Counted from the stretch's first letter, positions 45,983 to 55,838 are shown. The stretch: DNA of 64,000 bases from Marinobacter nauticus (GCF_019801015.1 NZ_JAHVJZ010000001.1:868001-932000); one strand, 5' to 3'. Numbers and translations are program-made. The notes: a model not told the origin generated them from the letters alone.

Positions 45983-47362
45983 TTAAAACCACCCATGCAC
46001 AAACCAGCCGTGGCCATCGCGGAACAGCCACAGCCGCCGCCCCGCCCCGTCCTCGGCAACAAAATAGTCCCGCGCCACTGGCTGATCATCCCACCAGCCG
46101 GTTTCTATCCGCTCCGGCCCGCTGATCAGCGTCATCCCCTCCCGGGCGATGGGTGCCGGTTCCGGCAACAGCCAGGCGGGGCGCTCTCCCGGTACAGCAA
46201 GGCCGCTGCCCTGCCCCGGCTCGCAACGACGATGGGCCCGCTCCGGCCGCACCTCCGCCACGGTTTGCAGGCTGTAGATCCGCTCCGCCCCCAGTCGCGC
46301 CTGCAACTGGGCCAGCAGGTCGCGGGCGGCACGGTCCGGCCCCTGCCCCGGCAGCAGCGCCCCCATATCCGGGGTCAGCGGCAACAGCACCGGTGCGGAA
46401 AGGCTCAGCGCGATCACCGGCTCATACAACACCAGCCGTTCCAGTTGCAGCTGACACAGGGTTATCCAGGCTTCCGCCCGATGCTCCGCCCCAGCGGGCC
46501 GCAGGGTCAGCGCCGTGGCCGGGCGGTCGCGGTGATGCAGGTTAAGATGCAGCTCAGCCGCCGCCAGCTGCCGCCGACGCAGCACCTCCGCCAGTTCCAG
46601 AAACAGACGGTTAAGCGGGAAACGCAGCACCGCGATGGTCTCAATTTCCTCCATCAGCTCCAGCTTGCGCTGGTAATGCTCCGGTGGCTGGAAGTGGGTT
46701 CGCGGGTCCGGCCGTTCGCCCAGCAGCCGCTCCAGGTAAAGCAACAACTCCGCACCAAAGCGCTGGCCCAGCTCCGACCGGGGCAGCGCCAGCAATGCCT
46801 CGCCCTGCCGTACTCCCATACCCGCCAGCCGCGACAACGCCTCACCGGGCAGCTGCCAGTCGTTTAACGGCAGCGGTGCCAACGCTTCCCTGACCGGCCG
46901 GGCGTGCGACTCATGACGCCCGGCTTGTGCCAGCAGCGCCGCCGCCAGCGGGGTTTCCGACAACACCCAGTGAGCGGGCACACCCAGTGATGCCAGCCCC
47001 TCCTTCAGTGCGCTCAGCCAGGCGGGTAAACCGCCAAACAGCCGCAGCATCGACTGCACCTCCAGCACCAGAGTACGGGGCGGGAACAGCATCACCTGAC
47101 CACTCAGGCCATAGGCCCACTGGGCCATCGCTTCCAGCAGCGGCGTCTCATCCGGCATCGGATGGCACAGCAGGTCATCGCACAGCGCCGTGGCGGTGGC
47201 CAGACGCTGCCCACACACCACCCCTTGCGCCTGAGCCGCGCCGTTGCACTGCTGAATCAACAGCGGATGGCCGGCGATCATCGCCAGTGGCCGGTCACTG
47301 TCCGGCAGGCCCCGGGCCAGATGGTGCAGCGCCAGATCCGGGAAGTGGATCCCCGCCAGCAT
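45983..47362 (-). CDS. imuB: ImuB, Y-family polymerase-like mutasome scaffold
   Basis: This 459-residue Y-family homologue (DinB/UmuC fold) opens with LAGIHFPDLALHHLARG, has 'LFPPRTLVLEVQSMLRLFGG' in the palm and a little-finger region with 'HFQPPEHYQRKLELMEEIE'. ImuB lacks the catalytic acidic residues of active Y polymerases and bridges DnaE2 to the beta clamp. I chose the second ATG, which overlaps the imuA TGA (TGATG) and has AGGGA eight bases before it, over an ATG two codons upstream. Confidence 0.92.
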   Translation of the reverse strand: MLAGIHFPDLALHHLARGLPDSDRPLAMIAGHPLLIQQCNGAAQAQGVVCGQRLATATALCDDLLCHPMPDETPLLEAMAQWAYGLSGQVMLFPPRTLVLEVQSMLRLFGGLPAWLSALKEGLASLGVPAHWVLSETPLAAALLAQAGRHESHARPVREALAPLPLNDWQLPGEALSRLAGMGVRQGEALLALPRSELGQRFGAELLLYLERLLGERPDPRTHFQPPEHYQRKLELMEEIETIAVLRFPLNRLFLELAEVLRRRQLAAAELHLNLHHRDRPATALTLRPAGAEHRAEAWITLCQLQLERLVLYEPVIALSLSAPVLLPLTPDMGALLPGQGPDRAARDLLAQLQARLGAERIYSLQTVAEVRPERAHRRCEPGQGSGLAVPGERPAWLLPEPAPIAREGMTLISGPERIETGWWDDQPVARDYFVAEDGAGRRLWLFRDGHGWFVHGWF

Positions 47363-48027
47363 CACCATGGTCCCTGCACCAGCACCGAGTCGGCCACGGG
47401 CAGCTCCGACGCCTCATGCTCTTGCGCGAAGGGCAGAAAGAAAGCGGGCTTAGGCCAGCCGCCCCGCTGCTTCAGCAGGGTCAGGTTGAGGCCACCGGGC
47501 ACCTGGGCCCACTGCAGCCGCAGAGGCACCGGATGGGGTTGCGCCGCCATCGCCTCCGGCAGATGCAGCATCAGCAGACACTGGCCGCGCTCGGCCGCCA
47601 GTTGCAGGCGGCGCACCTGGGCCACGCTCGGCTCAGACAGCCAGGCCAGAACCAGCGCACAACGGCCACTGTTGAGCGCCTGTTCCAGCACCCACAGTCG
47701 CTCCTGATCGCAACACGCCTCGACGCAGACAAAACGCTCCAGCGCCACGCCCTGCGCCTGCAGCCCCGGCGCATAAGGCATCAGCGGCGGTGCCACGCAC
47801 AGTTGCCAGCGGTCGCTGTCCGCCCGGCTGAGCAGCGGTTGCAGCAGCGGCGACAGGCCCAGTGCGGGCCCCAGCAGCTCCACCACCCCGGCTTTGGGCC
47901 AGCCGCCCAGCGCCAGGTGCTTATCCAGCCGGGCAAAGCCGGTGGACACCCCCTCCTCCCGGGCGTATTGCTGGCTGGCCAGCCAGATGTCGTTGCGATT
48001 GAGCAGAGTAGAAACTGGCGCTTCCAT
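47362..48027 (-). CDS. imuA: ImuA, SulA/RecA-like mutasome protein
   Basis: This is a 221-residue protein related to the RecA/SulA fold. 'GVSTGFARLDKHLALGGWPKAGVVELLGPALGLSPLL' at the start is the ImuA signature with an imperfect Walker-like loop, and 'CALVLAWLSEPSVAQVRRLQLAAERG' follows. ImuA is needed with ImuB and DnaE2 for induced mutagenesis. The ATG giving MEAPVSTLLNRNDIW is preferred because an extension upstream would run through the LexA operator. Confidence 0.88.
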   Translation of the reverse strand: MEAPVSTLLNRNDIWLASQQYAREEGVSTGFARLDKHLALGGWPKAGVVELLGPALGLSPLLQPLLSRADSDRWQLCVAPPLMPYAPGLQAQGVALERFVCVEACCDQERLWVLEQALNSGRCALVLAWLSEPSVAQVRRLQLAAERGQCLLMLHLPEAMAAQPHPVPLRLQWAQVPGGLNLTLLKQRGGWPKPAFFLPFAQEHEASELPVADSVLVQGPW

Positions 48028-48043
48028 AAAATGACAAAGATTA

Positions 48044-48059
48044 CTGTATGGATATACAG
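48044..48059. promoter_or_regulatory. LexA (SOS) box of the imuA-imuB-dnaE2 operon
   Basis: CTGTATGGATATACAG matches the CTGT-N8-ACAG consensus perfectly and lies 17 bases upstream of the imuA ATG. It sits where a LexA operator would block transcription. Confidence 0.93.
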
Positions 48060-48432
48060 TGATTTTAGTGTTCCGGGGAATGATCGCAAGCAAAAGCGGA
48101 TCGGCGATCAGGACAGAGAGGGAAAAATACGAATTAAAACATCAAATTAGCCACAAAATTGGCAGCAAAAGAAATCCTGAACGGAGGCGATCCATACGGA
48201 GCAAAGTGAGGGGCCGGGGGGGAAGGCTGGCCGAAATCGGACGAGTTGGCTGACTGCTTTAAGTGCCAGGTACCCTCTTCTCCGCCCGAGGAACACTTTC
48301 AGTACCTGGATTTTCGGTTTCAGCCAGAAACCACTATCTAAGGCATTGATGATATGAAAGTCGGTTGCTGGCGTGGTCTCGCTTTCACCGGTTTTTATGC
48401 GACCATGAAGGCATCGTAGGCAAAACCACTCC
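48060..48432. other. Intergenic region upstream of imuA and the HEAT-like gene
   Basis: About 370 bases. The imuA promoter must lie at its left end. The rest has no convincing gene: a minus-strand frame spans most of it but has no ribosome site and no recognised family. Confidence 0.4.
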
Positions 48433-48858
48433 ATGGTTAAGCGACACATGATTGAGTCAGCAGAAGAGTTCAAAAGGCTTAGAGAAAGCAAAGAGGTCGA
48501 AGAGTATACGCGCGCTGCTCATGAAGAGGCCTCACCGGAAGTGTGGGAAGCGGTTCTAAAAAGCTATCCTGAATTGGCTTTCTGGGTAGCGCACAATAAA
48601 ACGATACCCGTTGAAATAATTGAAACGTTAGTTCTGCATGATGATCCGAAGGTGCGAGAAATGGTCGCCCGGAAAAGAAAAATCCCAGAAACACTGATGC
48701 TGGCTCTAGCAAAAGACGAAGATGAATCTGTAAGGCATGCACTGGCCAACAACGGTAAAGTCACTGAAAAGGTTCTGAGAGTCTTAACCAATGACTCCTG
48801 GCAAGTCGTCAGGGAAAGGGCTTCTGATAAGCTCGAAGCCCTGACAAGGAGCCCTTAG
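48433..48858 (+). CDS. Small HEAT-repeat-like protein
   Basis: This 141-residue protein is almost all helical, with three or four HEAT/armadillo-like units: 'PEVWEAVLKSYPELAFWVAHNKTIPVEIIETLVLHDDPKVREMVARK', 'IPETLMLALAKDEDESVRHALANNGKV' and 'TEKVLRVLTNDSWQVVRERAS'. Such proteins are interaction scaffolds. An ATG five codons downstream (MIESAEEFKRL) is an alternative start; neither has a strong ribosome site. The DNA is more AT-rich than neighbouring genes, hinting at transfer. Function unknown. Confidence 0.68.
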   Translation: MVKRHMIESAEEFKRLRESKEVEEYTRAAHEEASPEVWEAVLKSYPELAFWVAHNKTIPVEIIETLVLHDDPKVREMVARKRKIPETLMLALAKDEDESVRHALANNGKVTEKVLRVLTNDSWQVVRERASDKLEALTRSP

Positions 48859-49029
48859 CTGGGCATATACCTTAAGCGAGATGCTCGGAAAGGGGCTTCC
48901 GGAAAGATGCACTGCTGAATATCCCATTAGGCAGGTGACGGCCAAATTAGAAGTAGAGGCAAAGTGGCCCTGGCTACCCAACTGCCGGTACGGGGTGTGC
49001 AGTATAGAAAATGCAGGTTACATAACTAA

Positions 49030-49053
49030 AAAGGCCCCTGGCAAGGGGCCTTT
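49030..49053 (-). terminator. Terminator of the giant lipoprotein gene
   Basis: AAAGGCCCC/GGGGCCTTT with a 6-base loop; on the minus strand the T run (TTTTTAG) follows. It is 47 bases after the gene's stop. Confidence 0.88.
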
Positions 49054-49099
49054 CAAAGCTATCAGTTAAGATTGGTGGCACACATCCTGCCGCTAACCG

Positions 49100-52000
49100 T
49101 TAGTTAAGATAAATCTTACTTGACAGTGCGTCAGGCATAATGGTCACAGAGTCGTACTGTTTGGTTTTCCCATCAACGACGTCTGAAGTAAAAATACTTT
49201 GCCACTGGACGGAGTCGGCTTTATTACTCGAGCCTTCATCATCAATAGAACTTGTTCCACCAATAAATGCGATTTGTTTAGTGGTTTCGTTAAACAATAT
49301 AAGACTGTTATGCCGAGAAAACGCCCAGCCCGGATTTTCTTGCAAAAATCTGATATAGGCCAAATCATCGGTAAGCTTGATCAACTTCACTTCCCTTTCG
49401 TCATTGAAATTTTGACGAAGCAAGGTGTCGGTGTCATACGTAATACCAGCCATCAGCATGGGTTTGGTATGCGATCTGTGTAAGTTACTAGTAAGCAGGT
49501 CTAAAACATAATAACTGCCATCACTTCCTTTAAGCAGGTGTAAGCCATATAGATATTTGGTTCTGGAGACCCATTCAAAGGTGATATCACTTGGTAACGA
49601 CTTGGCGACTGGGAAGTTGTCCTCGGTTTTGGTGTCCCCTTTCAAATCACTATAATCGAAGTAACGAGTGACCTTTTTATGACTTGCATCTTCATTTTCG
49701 TCTTCGACTAAGAATTGATTAGAGTACACTGAGCCATCTTCAGATAGATAGGCCGATTTATTCAAGTTATCGCCGCCCTTGAATGCGCTTAATAACATCC
49801 TAACTTGACTATCATTAGGAAGTACTACTTGCTCATAACTTCCACTTCTAAGAATATAATATTTCCCACTGGCAGTCGACACTATCAAGTCATAGACATA
49901 GCTACGGATATTAACAATGGTTTCTCCAGGGATCTTCGGCTCCTTTGTCCATGCTCCTGATGTTGCATCGCTTGATGTTGCCAGTACAAAATTACTGTCT
50001 TCATCTTTTGCTGGTCCATTAGCAGGCTTCCAGATGACCCCTTCCTCATCCAATATTCTATTCTGAATGGACGTTGGCCCAGAACCGCCTACCAGAGTGG
50101 CTGTCTTAATCCCTTCTGCATATTTAACTGGGATATTTACCTTCCCTGAGCCATAGCCTCCTAGCTTTTGATCTCTCGCTCCTACTGACCACAACTCACT
50201 GTTTTTAGTCAACATGACGTTGGGGGTGGTCCGGTTATTGAAACTGATACCGATCCCTGCCAGATTATTTGGTAAGCACAGTGCTTGCGGATTACTGGAA
50301 AGATAAGTTAAGTCAACGGTTTCATTAGCATGCCGTTTATATTCATCAGGGTCAAATTCACACGCTGACGTTTCATATATACCATATCCGCTATGATTGC
50401 TCACACTTACCAGATCACCATCACCGTCAATTTTTCGAACTGTCTCGCTCGTTGGCGAAAGGCTGAATCCATGAGCACCGAGACCAAATGAAACGAGAGT
50501 GTCATTTTTGGTAACGAATAAGAGGTATTGATACCAGTTGTTGTAATTGTGCCCAGCCCCGATAGTACTGATGACAGGCTGCTTACTCAGTGGTTGATGA
50601 GCAAAACCAACATAGGTGTTGTCTACGGCACGTTGAGTTGGCATAGAAGTGTCTAGAGCATCAGACTGTGGAACATTTTTCTGCGTAACCACATTCCCAT
50701 CAAAATCTGTCCAGAGTTCGCCGGTATTAAAGTTAACAAACACCACATTCTCGACGCTTTCACCGGTCAGTCCGTTGGTTTGAGTGATCTTATAGCCAGC
50801 GTTGCTATCCACTTCTACGGTGTTGCCATCTTCATCCTGTTCCAGCTTGGTCGCTCTAACTGGATTGCCTTCACTATCCAGTACCAGGTTGATTGCCCCT
50901 CCATTTGACGTAACCAAGTCGTCGCCATAGGCGTTCACCAATTTATTGTTGTTGATGATGACACCGGGCTTTACCAGGAAAGGATAACCGTTGGCATCGG
51001 TCGCCGGGTTGCCATTGCTGTCGGTTTGCACCACCTTCACTGCGCCGGTGGGATTGCCCTGGCTGTCTACCACCTCCAGCAGCAAATTGCCGTTGATGTC
51101 CCGGTCAATGCCGGTTTCGCTGCTGTCGATGGGTCGCAGTTCATAGCCTTCAGGACCGAGGGTAATGGCGTCACCGGACGCGTCAGTTAACCGGTCACCG
51201 ACAAGAAAATCCGGCGCGGTTCTGACAGAGGCAGTACCATTCTCACCCATCGACACGGTGGCGCCGTTGGCGGAGACCAAATCACCAAAGCGGTCATAAA
51301 CGTCGACCACCAGATTGCCGCTGGCGTCAGTCACCAATTCATCCTCGCTGGTGTAGGTGGGCCGGAACTGCTGATTGCTGTCGTTGGTGACCAGATCGCC
51401 ATTGCCATCAATCAGGTAGCCGTCTTCATTAACCAGCACGTCCGGCAGCGGGTTCAGGGTGGCATTGCCGTTTTCGTCCACCACCAATTCGCCTTTGTCG
51501 CCGGTTGCTGCGCCGGTGTCCGGGTCAATCACATCAACAATCAGGTTGCCGTCCGGGGAGGTAACCAGATCGCCATTGTCATCAATAACGGCTTCCACTT
51601 CCTGCTGCTCACCACCCACTGCCACTTCCAGATTGTCGCCGTTGCTGCCGGTGATCGGCTGACCCGGCTCGACGATGAGATCCGGGGCGGTGCCGATGGT
51701 CACGGAGCCATCGTTACCCATGGTGGCGGTGGCACCGTTGGCGATAACCAGGTCGTCGTTGGCGCTGTAAACGTCCAGTATCGGATTGCCATCGGCGTCC
51801 GTGATCAGTTCGTCGTTGTCGTTGTAGGTGGGTTTGAACTTCTGGCCCCGATCGTTGGTGACCAGATCGCCGTTGCCATCAATCAGGTAGCCGTCTTCAT
51901 TAACCAGCACATCCGGCAGCGGCTCCAGAGTGGCGTTGCCGTTTTCATCCACCACCAGCTCACCCTTGTCACCAGTGGCTTCACCGGTGACCGGGTCTAT

Positions 52001-55000
52001 CACATCCACAATCGGATTGCCGTCCGGGGAGGTGACCAGATCGCCATTGTCATCAATGACGGCTTCCACTTCCTGCTGCTCGCCACCCACTGCCACTTCC
52101 AGGTTGTCACCGTTGCCGTCGGTGATCGGCTGACCTGGCTCGACGATGAGTTCCGGGGCGGTGCCGATGGTCACGGAGCCATCGTTACCCATGGTGGCGG
52201 TGGCACCATTGGCGATAACCAGGTCGTCGTTGGCGCTGTAAACGTCCAGTACCGGATTGCCATCGGCGTCGGTGATCAGTTCGTCGTTGTCGTTGTAGGT
52301 GGGTTTGAACTTCTGGCCCCGATCGTTGGTGACCAGATCACCGTTGCCATCAATCAGGTAGCCGTCTTCATTAACCAGCACATCCGGCAACGGGTTCAGG
52401 GTGGCATTGCCGTTTTCGTCCACCACCAATTCGCCTTTGTCGCCAGTGGCTTCACCGGTGTCCGGGTCTATCACATCCACAATCGGATTGCCGTCCGGCG
52501 AGGTAACCAGATCGCCATTGTCATCAATGACGGCTTCCACTTCCTGCTGCTCGCCATCCACTGCCACTTCCAGATTGTCGCCGTTGCCGTCGGTAATTGG
52601 CTGACCTGGCTCGACGATGAGTTCCGGGGCGGTGCCGATGGTCACGGAGCCATCGTTACCCATGGTGGCGGTGGCACCGTTGGCGATAACCAGGTCGTCG
52701 TTGGCGCTGTAAACGTCCAGTACCGGATTGCCATCGGCGTCGGTGATCAGTTCGTCGTTGTCGTTGTAGGTGGGTTTGAACTTCTGGCCCCGATCGTTGG
52801 TGACCAGATCGCCGTTGCCATCAATCAGGTAGCCGTCTTCATTAACCAGCACATCCGGCAGCGGATTCAGGGTGGCGTTGCCGTTTTCATCCACCACCAG
52901 CTCGCCCTTGTCACCAGTGGCTTCACCGGTGTCCGGGTCTATCACATCCACAATCGGATTGCCGTCCGGGGAGGTGACCAGATCGCCATTGTCATCAATG
53001 ACGGCTTCCACTTCCTGCTGCTCGCCACCCACTGCCACTTCCAGGTTGTCACCGTTGCCGTCGGTAATTGGCTGGCCTGGATTGATGATGGCCACCGGCG
53101 CAGGGCCAGTAGTAACCACACCGCTGTCGCCCATGGAGGCGGTGACGCCGTCTTCAGTCACCAACTGGTCATTGGCGTCGTACACGTCCAGAACAACACT
53201 GCCGTTTGTGTCCGTGACCAAGGCGCCGTCGTCGCTGTAAGTGGGTTTGAACTTCTGGCCCTGATCGTTGGTGACCAGATCGCCGTTGCCATCAACCAGG
53301 TAGCCGTCTTCATTGACCAGCACATCCGGCAGCGGGTTCAGGGTGGCGTTGCCGTTTTTATCGAGCACCAGTTCGCCTTTGTTACCGCTGAGCTCACCGG
53401 TGTTCGGGTCAATCAAGTCCACAATCAGGTTACCGTCCGGAGAGTGGACAAAGTTTCCGTCTTCATCGGTGACCGGCACCACTTCATGCGCTTCACCATC
53501 CACATCGACCTTAACGGCGTCGCCTTCAAGGTCAGTGATTGGGTGATCTGGGAGCGCGATTGAACCGGGCTTTCGGCCGCTTAAGGTCCCTTCGGATTGA
53601 TTGTAGGAATCGGCTCTAGCCTCAGACAGGGTGCCATCCCGGTGGTAGGAATCGACGATCACATTGCCCTGTTGGTCAAAGAGAATGCTGCCGTCCTCAT
53701 TGCGGGACGGTTTAATCCATAAGCCGTCGCTGGTGCTGAAGCGGCTGCCTTCCGGACTCACCAGATAGCCCTGGCTATCCACAATCAGCCCGGGCTCCTT
53801 GAGGATCGGACTGCCGTCCGGACGGACAGTTGGTTTGCCGTTGCCATCGGTTTTCACCACCAGCACTTCGCCGGTGGGATTGCCGCTGTGGTCGACAACC
53901 TCCAGCAGAACATCGCCATTGATGTCTGTGGTGATGCCGGCAGTATGATTCATCGGGCGTAACTGGTAACCGTCCGGCCCATAGGTGATGGGGTTGCCGG
54001 AGAGATCAGTAAGCCGGTCGCCTAGCAGCAGTCCGGGGGCGGGTTTAACGCTGGCAACGCCACTGTCATCCACCGCCACGGTGGCACCATTTTCGCTGAC
54101 CAGATCACCGTTGGGGGAATACACATCCACGACGACGTTGCCATTGGTGTCGGTGAGCAGTTCACCACTGTCGGTATAAGTGGGCTTGAAGCTTTGGTTC
54201 TGATCGTTGGTGACCAGATTGCCATTACGATCAACCAGGTAGCCCTGATCATTCACCAGAACCGGCGGCAGGGGGCCGATGGTGGGGTTGTTGTCTTCAT
54301 CAATGGTGAGCTCACCTTTGTCGCCACTGGGCTTGCCGGTGTCCGGATCGATAAAATTAATCACAAGGTTGCCATCCGGAGAGGTCACCAGTGCGCCACT
54401 TTCATCGACAATTGGCGTCAGGGCCCACTGCTCGCCACCGCTATCTACCAAGACTGGATTGCCATCAAGGTCGGTGATGGAGTGGCCAGGCACCACCAGA
54501 ACATCCGGGCCATTGCCCGTCAGCTCAGCGCTCTCTGTGTCCATAGTGTTGGCTTTATTGGCGACCAGAGTGCCGTCGGTGGTATGGGTATCGACGACGA
54601 CGTTGCCTTTGCTGTCAAAGAGGATATTGCCGCCATTGTCCCGTGAAGGCTTGAGCAGCAGATCACCGCTGGATTGCAGCCGGCTTCCCTCGCTATCAAC
54701 GAGGTAACCCTGGCTGTCAATCATGGGGTAAGATGCGGGGAATAGCGTCAGCTCGCCGACGCTATTCAGGAGCGGTTTATTATTGTCGTCTACTTCGACA
54801 AATACCGTTTCATCGGTGTCTGAGAGTTTGATCAGAACCCTGCCATATTCATCTGTAATCAGGGTTTGGTCTTCGGAAAGCACCGGTTGGAATTGTTCGG
54901 TGAAGAGGAACGGGTAAGGCGATTTTTGCTCAACCTTTTCGGTTTGGTCAAAAACCTTTATTTCATCATCACCACAGCCAGAGACTCCCGCCATCATAAA

Positions 55001-55036
55001 TGCGGCAGCAATTAAATTTAATTTAATGTTTTTCAT
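49100..55036 (-). CDS. Giant repeat lipoprotein with RCC1-like C-terminal region
   Basis: The 1978-residue protein has a lipoprotein signal ending VSGC (MKNIKLNLIAAAFMMAGVSGC). Residues about 60-1340 are built from short beta-type repeats (DGNGDLVTND, TDADGNPVLDVY, VDENGNATLNPLPDVLVN) grouped into larger units. The best conserved unit is 157 residues and occurs in several near-identical tandem copies. The many DxNGDxxxD loops could bind calcium. From about residue 1440 the protein matches the secreted protein at 27.4-30.0 kb (ELWTDFDGN, SACEFDP, LTKNSELWSVGA, IPVKYAEG, SLILFNETTKQIA, LSSKIYLN). AGGGTG precedes the ATG; three more codons upstream are possible. It is probably surface-displayed; no function can be assigned. 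Confidence 0.82.
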   Translation of the reverse strand: MKNIKLNLIAAAFMMAGVSGCGDDEIKVFDQTEKVEQKSPYPFLFTEQFQPVLSEDQTLITDEYGRVLIKLSDTDETVFVEVDDNNKPLLNSVGELTLFPASYPMIDSQGYLVDSEGSRLQSSGDLLLKPSRDNGGNILFDSKGNVVVDTHTTDGTLVANKANTMDTESAELTGNGPDVLVVPGHSITDLDGNPVLVDSGGEQWALTPIVDESGALVTSPDGNLVINFIDPDTGKPSGDKGELTIDEDNNPTIGPLPPVLVNDQGYLVDRNGNLVTNDQNQSFKPTYTDSGELLTDTNGNVVVDVYSPNGDLVSENGATVAVDDSGVASVKPAPGLLLGDRLTDLSGNPITYGPDGYQLRPMNHTAGITTDINGDVLLEVVDHSGNPTGEVLVVKTDGNGKPTVRPDGSPILKEPGLIVDSQGYLVSPEGSRFSTSDGLWIKPSRNEDGSILFDQQGNVIVDSYHRDGTLSEARADSYNQSEGTLSGRKPGSIALPDHPITDLEGDAVKVDVDGEAHEVVPVTDEDGNFVHSPDGNLIVDLIDPNTGELSGNKGELVLDKNGNATLNPLPDVLVNEDGYLVDGNGDLVTNDQGQKFKPTYSDDGALVTDTNGSVVLDVYDANDQLVTEDGVTASMGDSGVVTTGPAPVAIINPGQPITDGNGDNLEVAVGGEQQEVEAVIDDNGDLVTSPDGNPIVDVIDPDTGEATGDKGELVVDENGNATLNPLPDVLVNEDGYLIDGNGDLVTNDRGQKFKPTYNDNDELITDADGNPVLDVYSANDDLVIANGATATMGNDGSVTIGTAPELIVEPGQPITDGNGDNLEVAVDGEQQEVEAVIDDNGDLVTSPDGNPIVDVIDPDTGEATGDKGELVVDENGNATLNPLPDVLVNEDGYLIDGNGDLVTNDRGQKFKPTYNDNDELITDADGNPVLDVYSANDDLVIANGATATMGNDGSVTIGTAPELIVEPGQPITDGNGDNLEVAVGGEQQEVEAVIDDNGDLVTSPDGNPIVDVIDPVTGEATGDKGELVVDENGNATLEPLPDVLVNEDGYLIDGNGDLVTNDRGQKFKPTYNDNDELITDADGNPILDVYSANDDLVIANGATATMGNDGSVTIGTAPDLIVEPGQPITGSNGDNLEVAVGGEQQEVEAVIDDNGDLVTSPDGNLIVDVIDPDTGAATGDKGELVVDENGNATLNPLPDVLVNEDGYLIDGNGDLVTNDSNQQFRPTYTSEDELVTDASGNLVVDVYDRFGDLVSANGATVSMGENGTASVRTAPDFLVGDRLTDASGDAITLGPEGYELRPIDSSETGIDRDINGNLLLEVVDSQGNPTGAVKVVQTDSNGNPATDANGYPFLVKPGVIINNNKLVNAYGDDLVTSNGGAINLVLDSEGNPVRATKLEQDEDGNTVEVDSNAGYKITQTNGLTGESVENVVFVNFNTGELWTDFDGNVVTQKNVPQSDALDTSMPTQRAVDNTYVGFAHQPLSKQPVISTIGAGHNYNNWYQYLLFVTKNDTLVSFGLGAHGFSLSPTSETVRKIDGDGDLVSVSNHSGYGIYETSACEFDPDEYKRHANETVDLTYLSSNPQALCLPNNLAGIGISFNNRTTPNVMLTKNSELWSVGARDQKLGGYGSGKVNIPVKYAEGIKTATLVGGSGPTSIQNRILDEEGVIWKPANGPAKDEDSNFVLATSSDATSGAWTKEPKIPGETIVNIRSYVYDLIVSTASGKYYILRSGSYEQVVLPNDSQVRMLLSAFKGGDNLNKSAYLSEDGSVYSNQFLVEDENEDASHKKVTRYFDYSDLKGDTKTEDNFPVAKSLPSDITFEWVSRTKYLYGLHLLKGSDGSYYVLDLLTSNLHRSHTKPMLMAGITYDTDTLLRQNFNDEREVKLIKLTDDLAYIRFLQENPGWAFSRHNSLILFNETTKQIAFIGGTSSIDDEGSSNKADSVQWQSIFTSDVVDGKTKQYDSVTIMPDALSSKIYLN
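51407..53310 (-). repeat. 471-bp in-frame tandem repeats in the giant lipoprotein
   Basis: The same sequence phase (for example the bases encoding NEDGYLIDGNGDLV) recurs at 51407, 51878, 52349, 52820 and 53291, each 471 bases apart. The central copies are nearly identical at the DNA level. Diverged copies continue on both sides. Confidence 0.93.
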
Positions 55037-55646
55037 GGTCACCCTAACCAATACAATAGTGTCTGATGCTCCTGCGAAAAGGGAGCGGAAGAAATAGAGC
55101 GAAATAGGTTAATGTTCAGGCGTCAACTCCTTAATCCAGTGTAAGTAAACGTCATTGTTAGCGAAGCGACTCTTCGACCATGAACATCAGGCACAAGGGT
55201 ATAAATAACTGATAAATCAGCAACCTAAGGAGTGTTATCCAGAATCGCGCCAGACAATACAATGGTAAGCGGTTTATTAAATTTCATATACACGCCTGAA
55301 TGGAAATTGTGTATTTCGATTGTAATCTTGGATTTCACAGGGGCGATTGCAGGCAATCGAAACTGAATCATTGCTCAAAGGAAGAGCATTAATATCAGTT
55401 AATAATTGCTTGCATGGTTTAATTCTCTGGGTTGTTGAAAGTAACATCTGATGATGCAAAGACTCGGGTTTATCCGGTTTCTGGCTGTCTTCCGATGTAC
55501 TGGAGTTGCTCTCTTTCTTGGTGCTCTGTTCTGACGCCGGGAGTAAGTGGACTGCAACTCTATTCACTCCATTCTGGAGAGAGAAACCAGCCTGTGACAA
55601 CCGGGCCAAGGCACAGCTTCAAGGTACAAACGGTCCAGATGACGTC
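55037..55646. other. Intergenic region upstream of the giant lipoprotein gene
   Basis: About 600 bases, AT-rich for the window. It presumably contains the lipoprotein promoter. A minus-strand reading frame of 110 codons (55277-55609) lacks an ATG and ribosome site, and its translation looks like degraded coding or chance sequence. Confidence 0.4.
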
Positions 55647-55838
55647 TTACTTTGCCCACCGAATATTGAAGGCCCGGCCACGGCAAACGCGCGTGTCCAT
55701 CCAGGCCTCACCGACGAAGATAACGATACCGGCGTCAACATCGATGACGGGCTGCTGGTCGATCACCTCTTCAGCAGCAGGCCATGTGGGAAGAATAAGT
55801 AAGCAAAGTAACAGGAAGGCTTTAGGTAGGCTTTTCAT
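55647..55838 (-). CDS. Candidate small secreted protein
   Basis: A 63-codon frame starts at an ATG with a strong AAGGAG eight bases upstream. It begins with a good signal peptide (MKSLPKAFLLLCLLILPTWPA, cleavage before AEEV), then about 40 residues ending RGRAFNIRWAK. No family recognised. It may be a genuine small secreted peptide or the 5' remnant of a longer gene disrupted downstream; the next frame downstream cannot be joined by a single frameshift. Confidence 0.45.
   Translation of the reverse strand: MKSLPKAFLLLCLLILPTWPAAEEVIDQQPVIDVDAGIVIFVGEAWMDTRVCRGRAFNIRWAK

Noticed and set aside
48147..48491. 114-codon minus-strand frame upstream of the HEAT-like gene
   Set aside because: It overlaps the 5' end of the HEAT-like gene, lacks a ribosome site and resembles no family.
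55277..55609. 110-codon minus-strand frame
   Set aside because: No ATG or ribosome site, a stop just upstream in frame, and no way to join it to the small secreted frame with a single frameshift.
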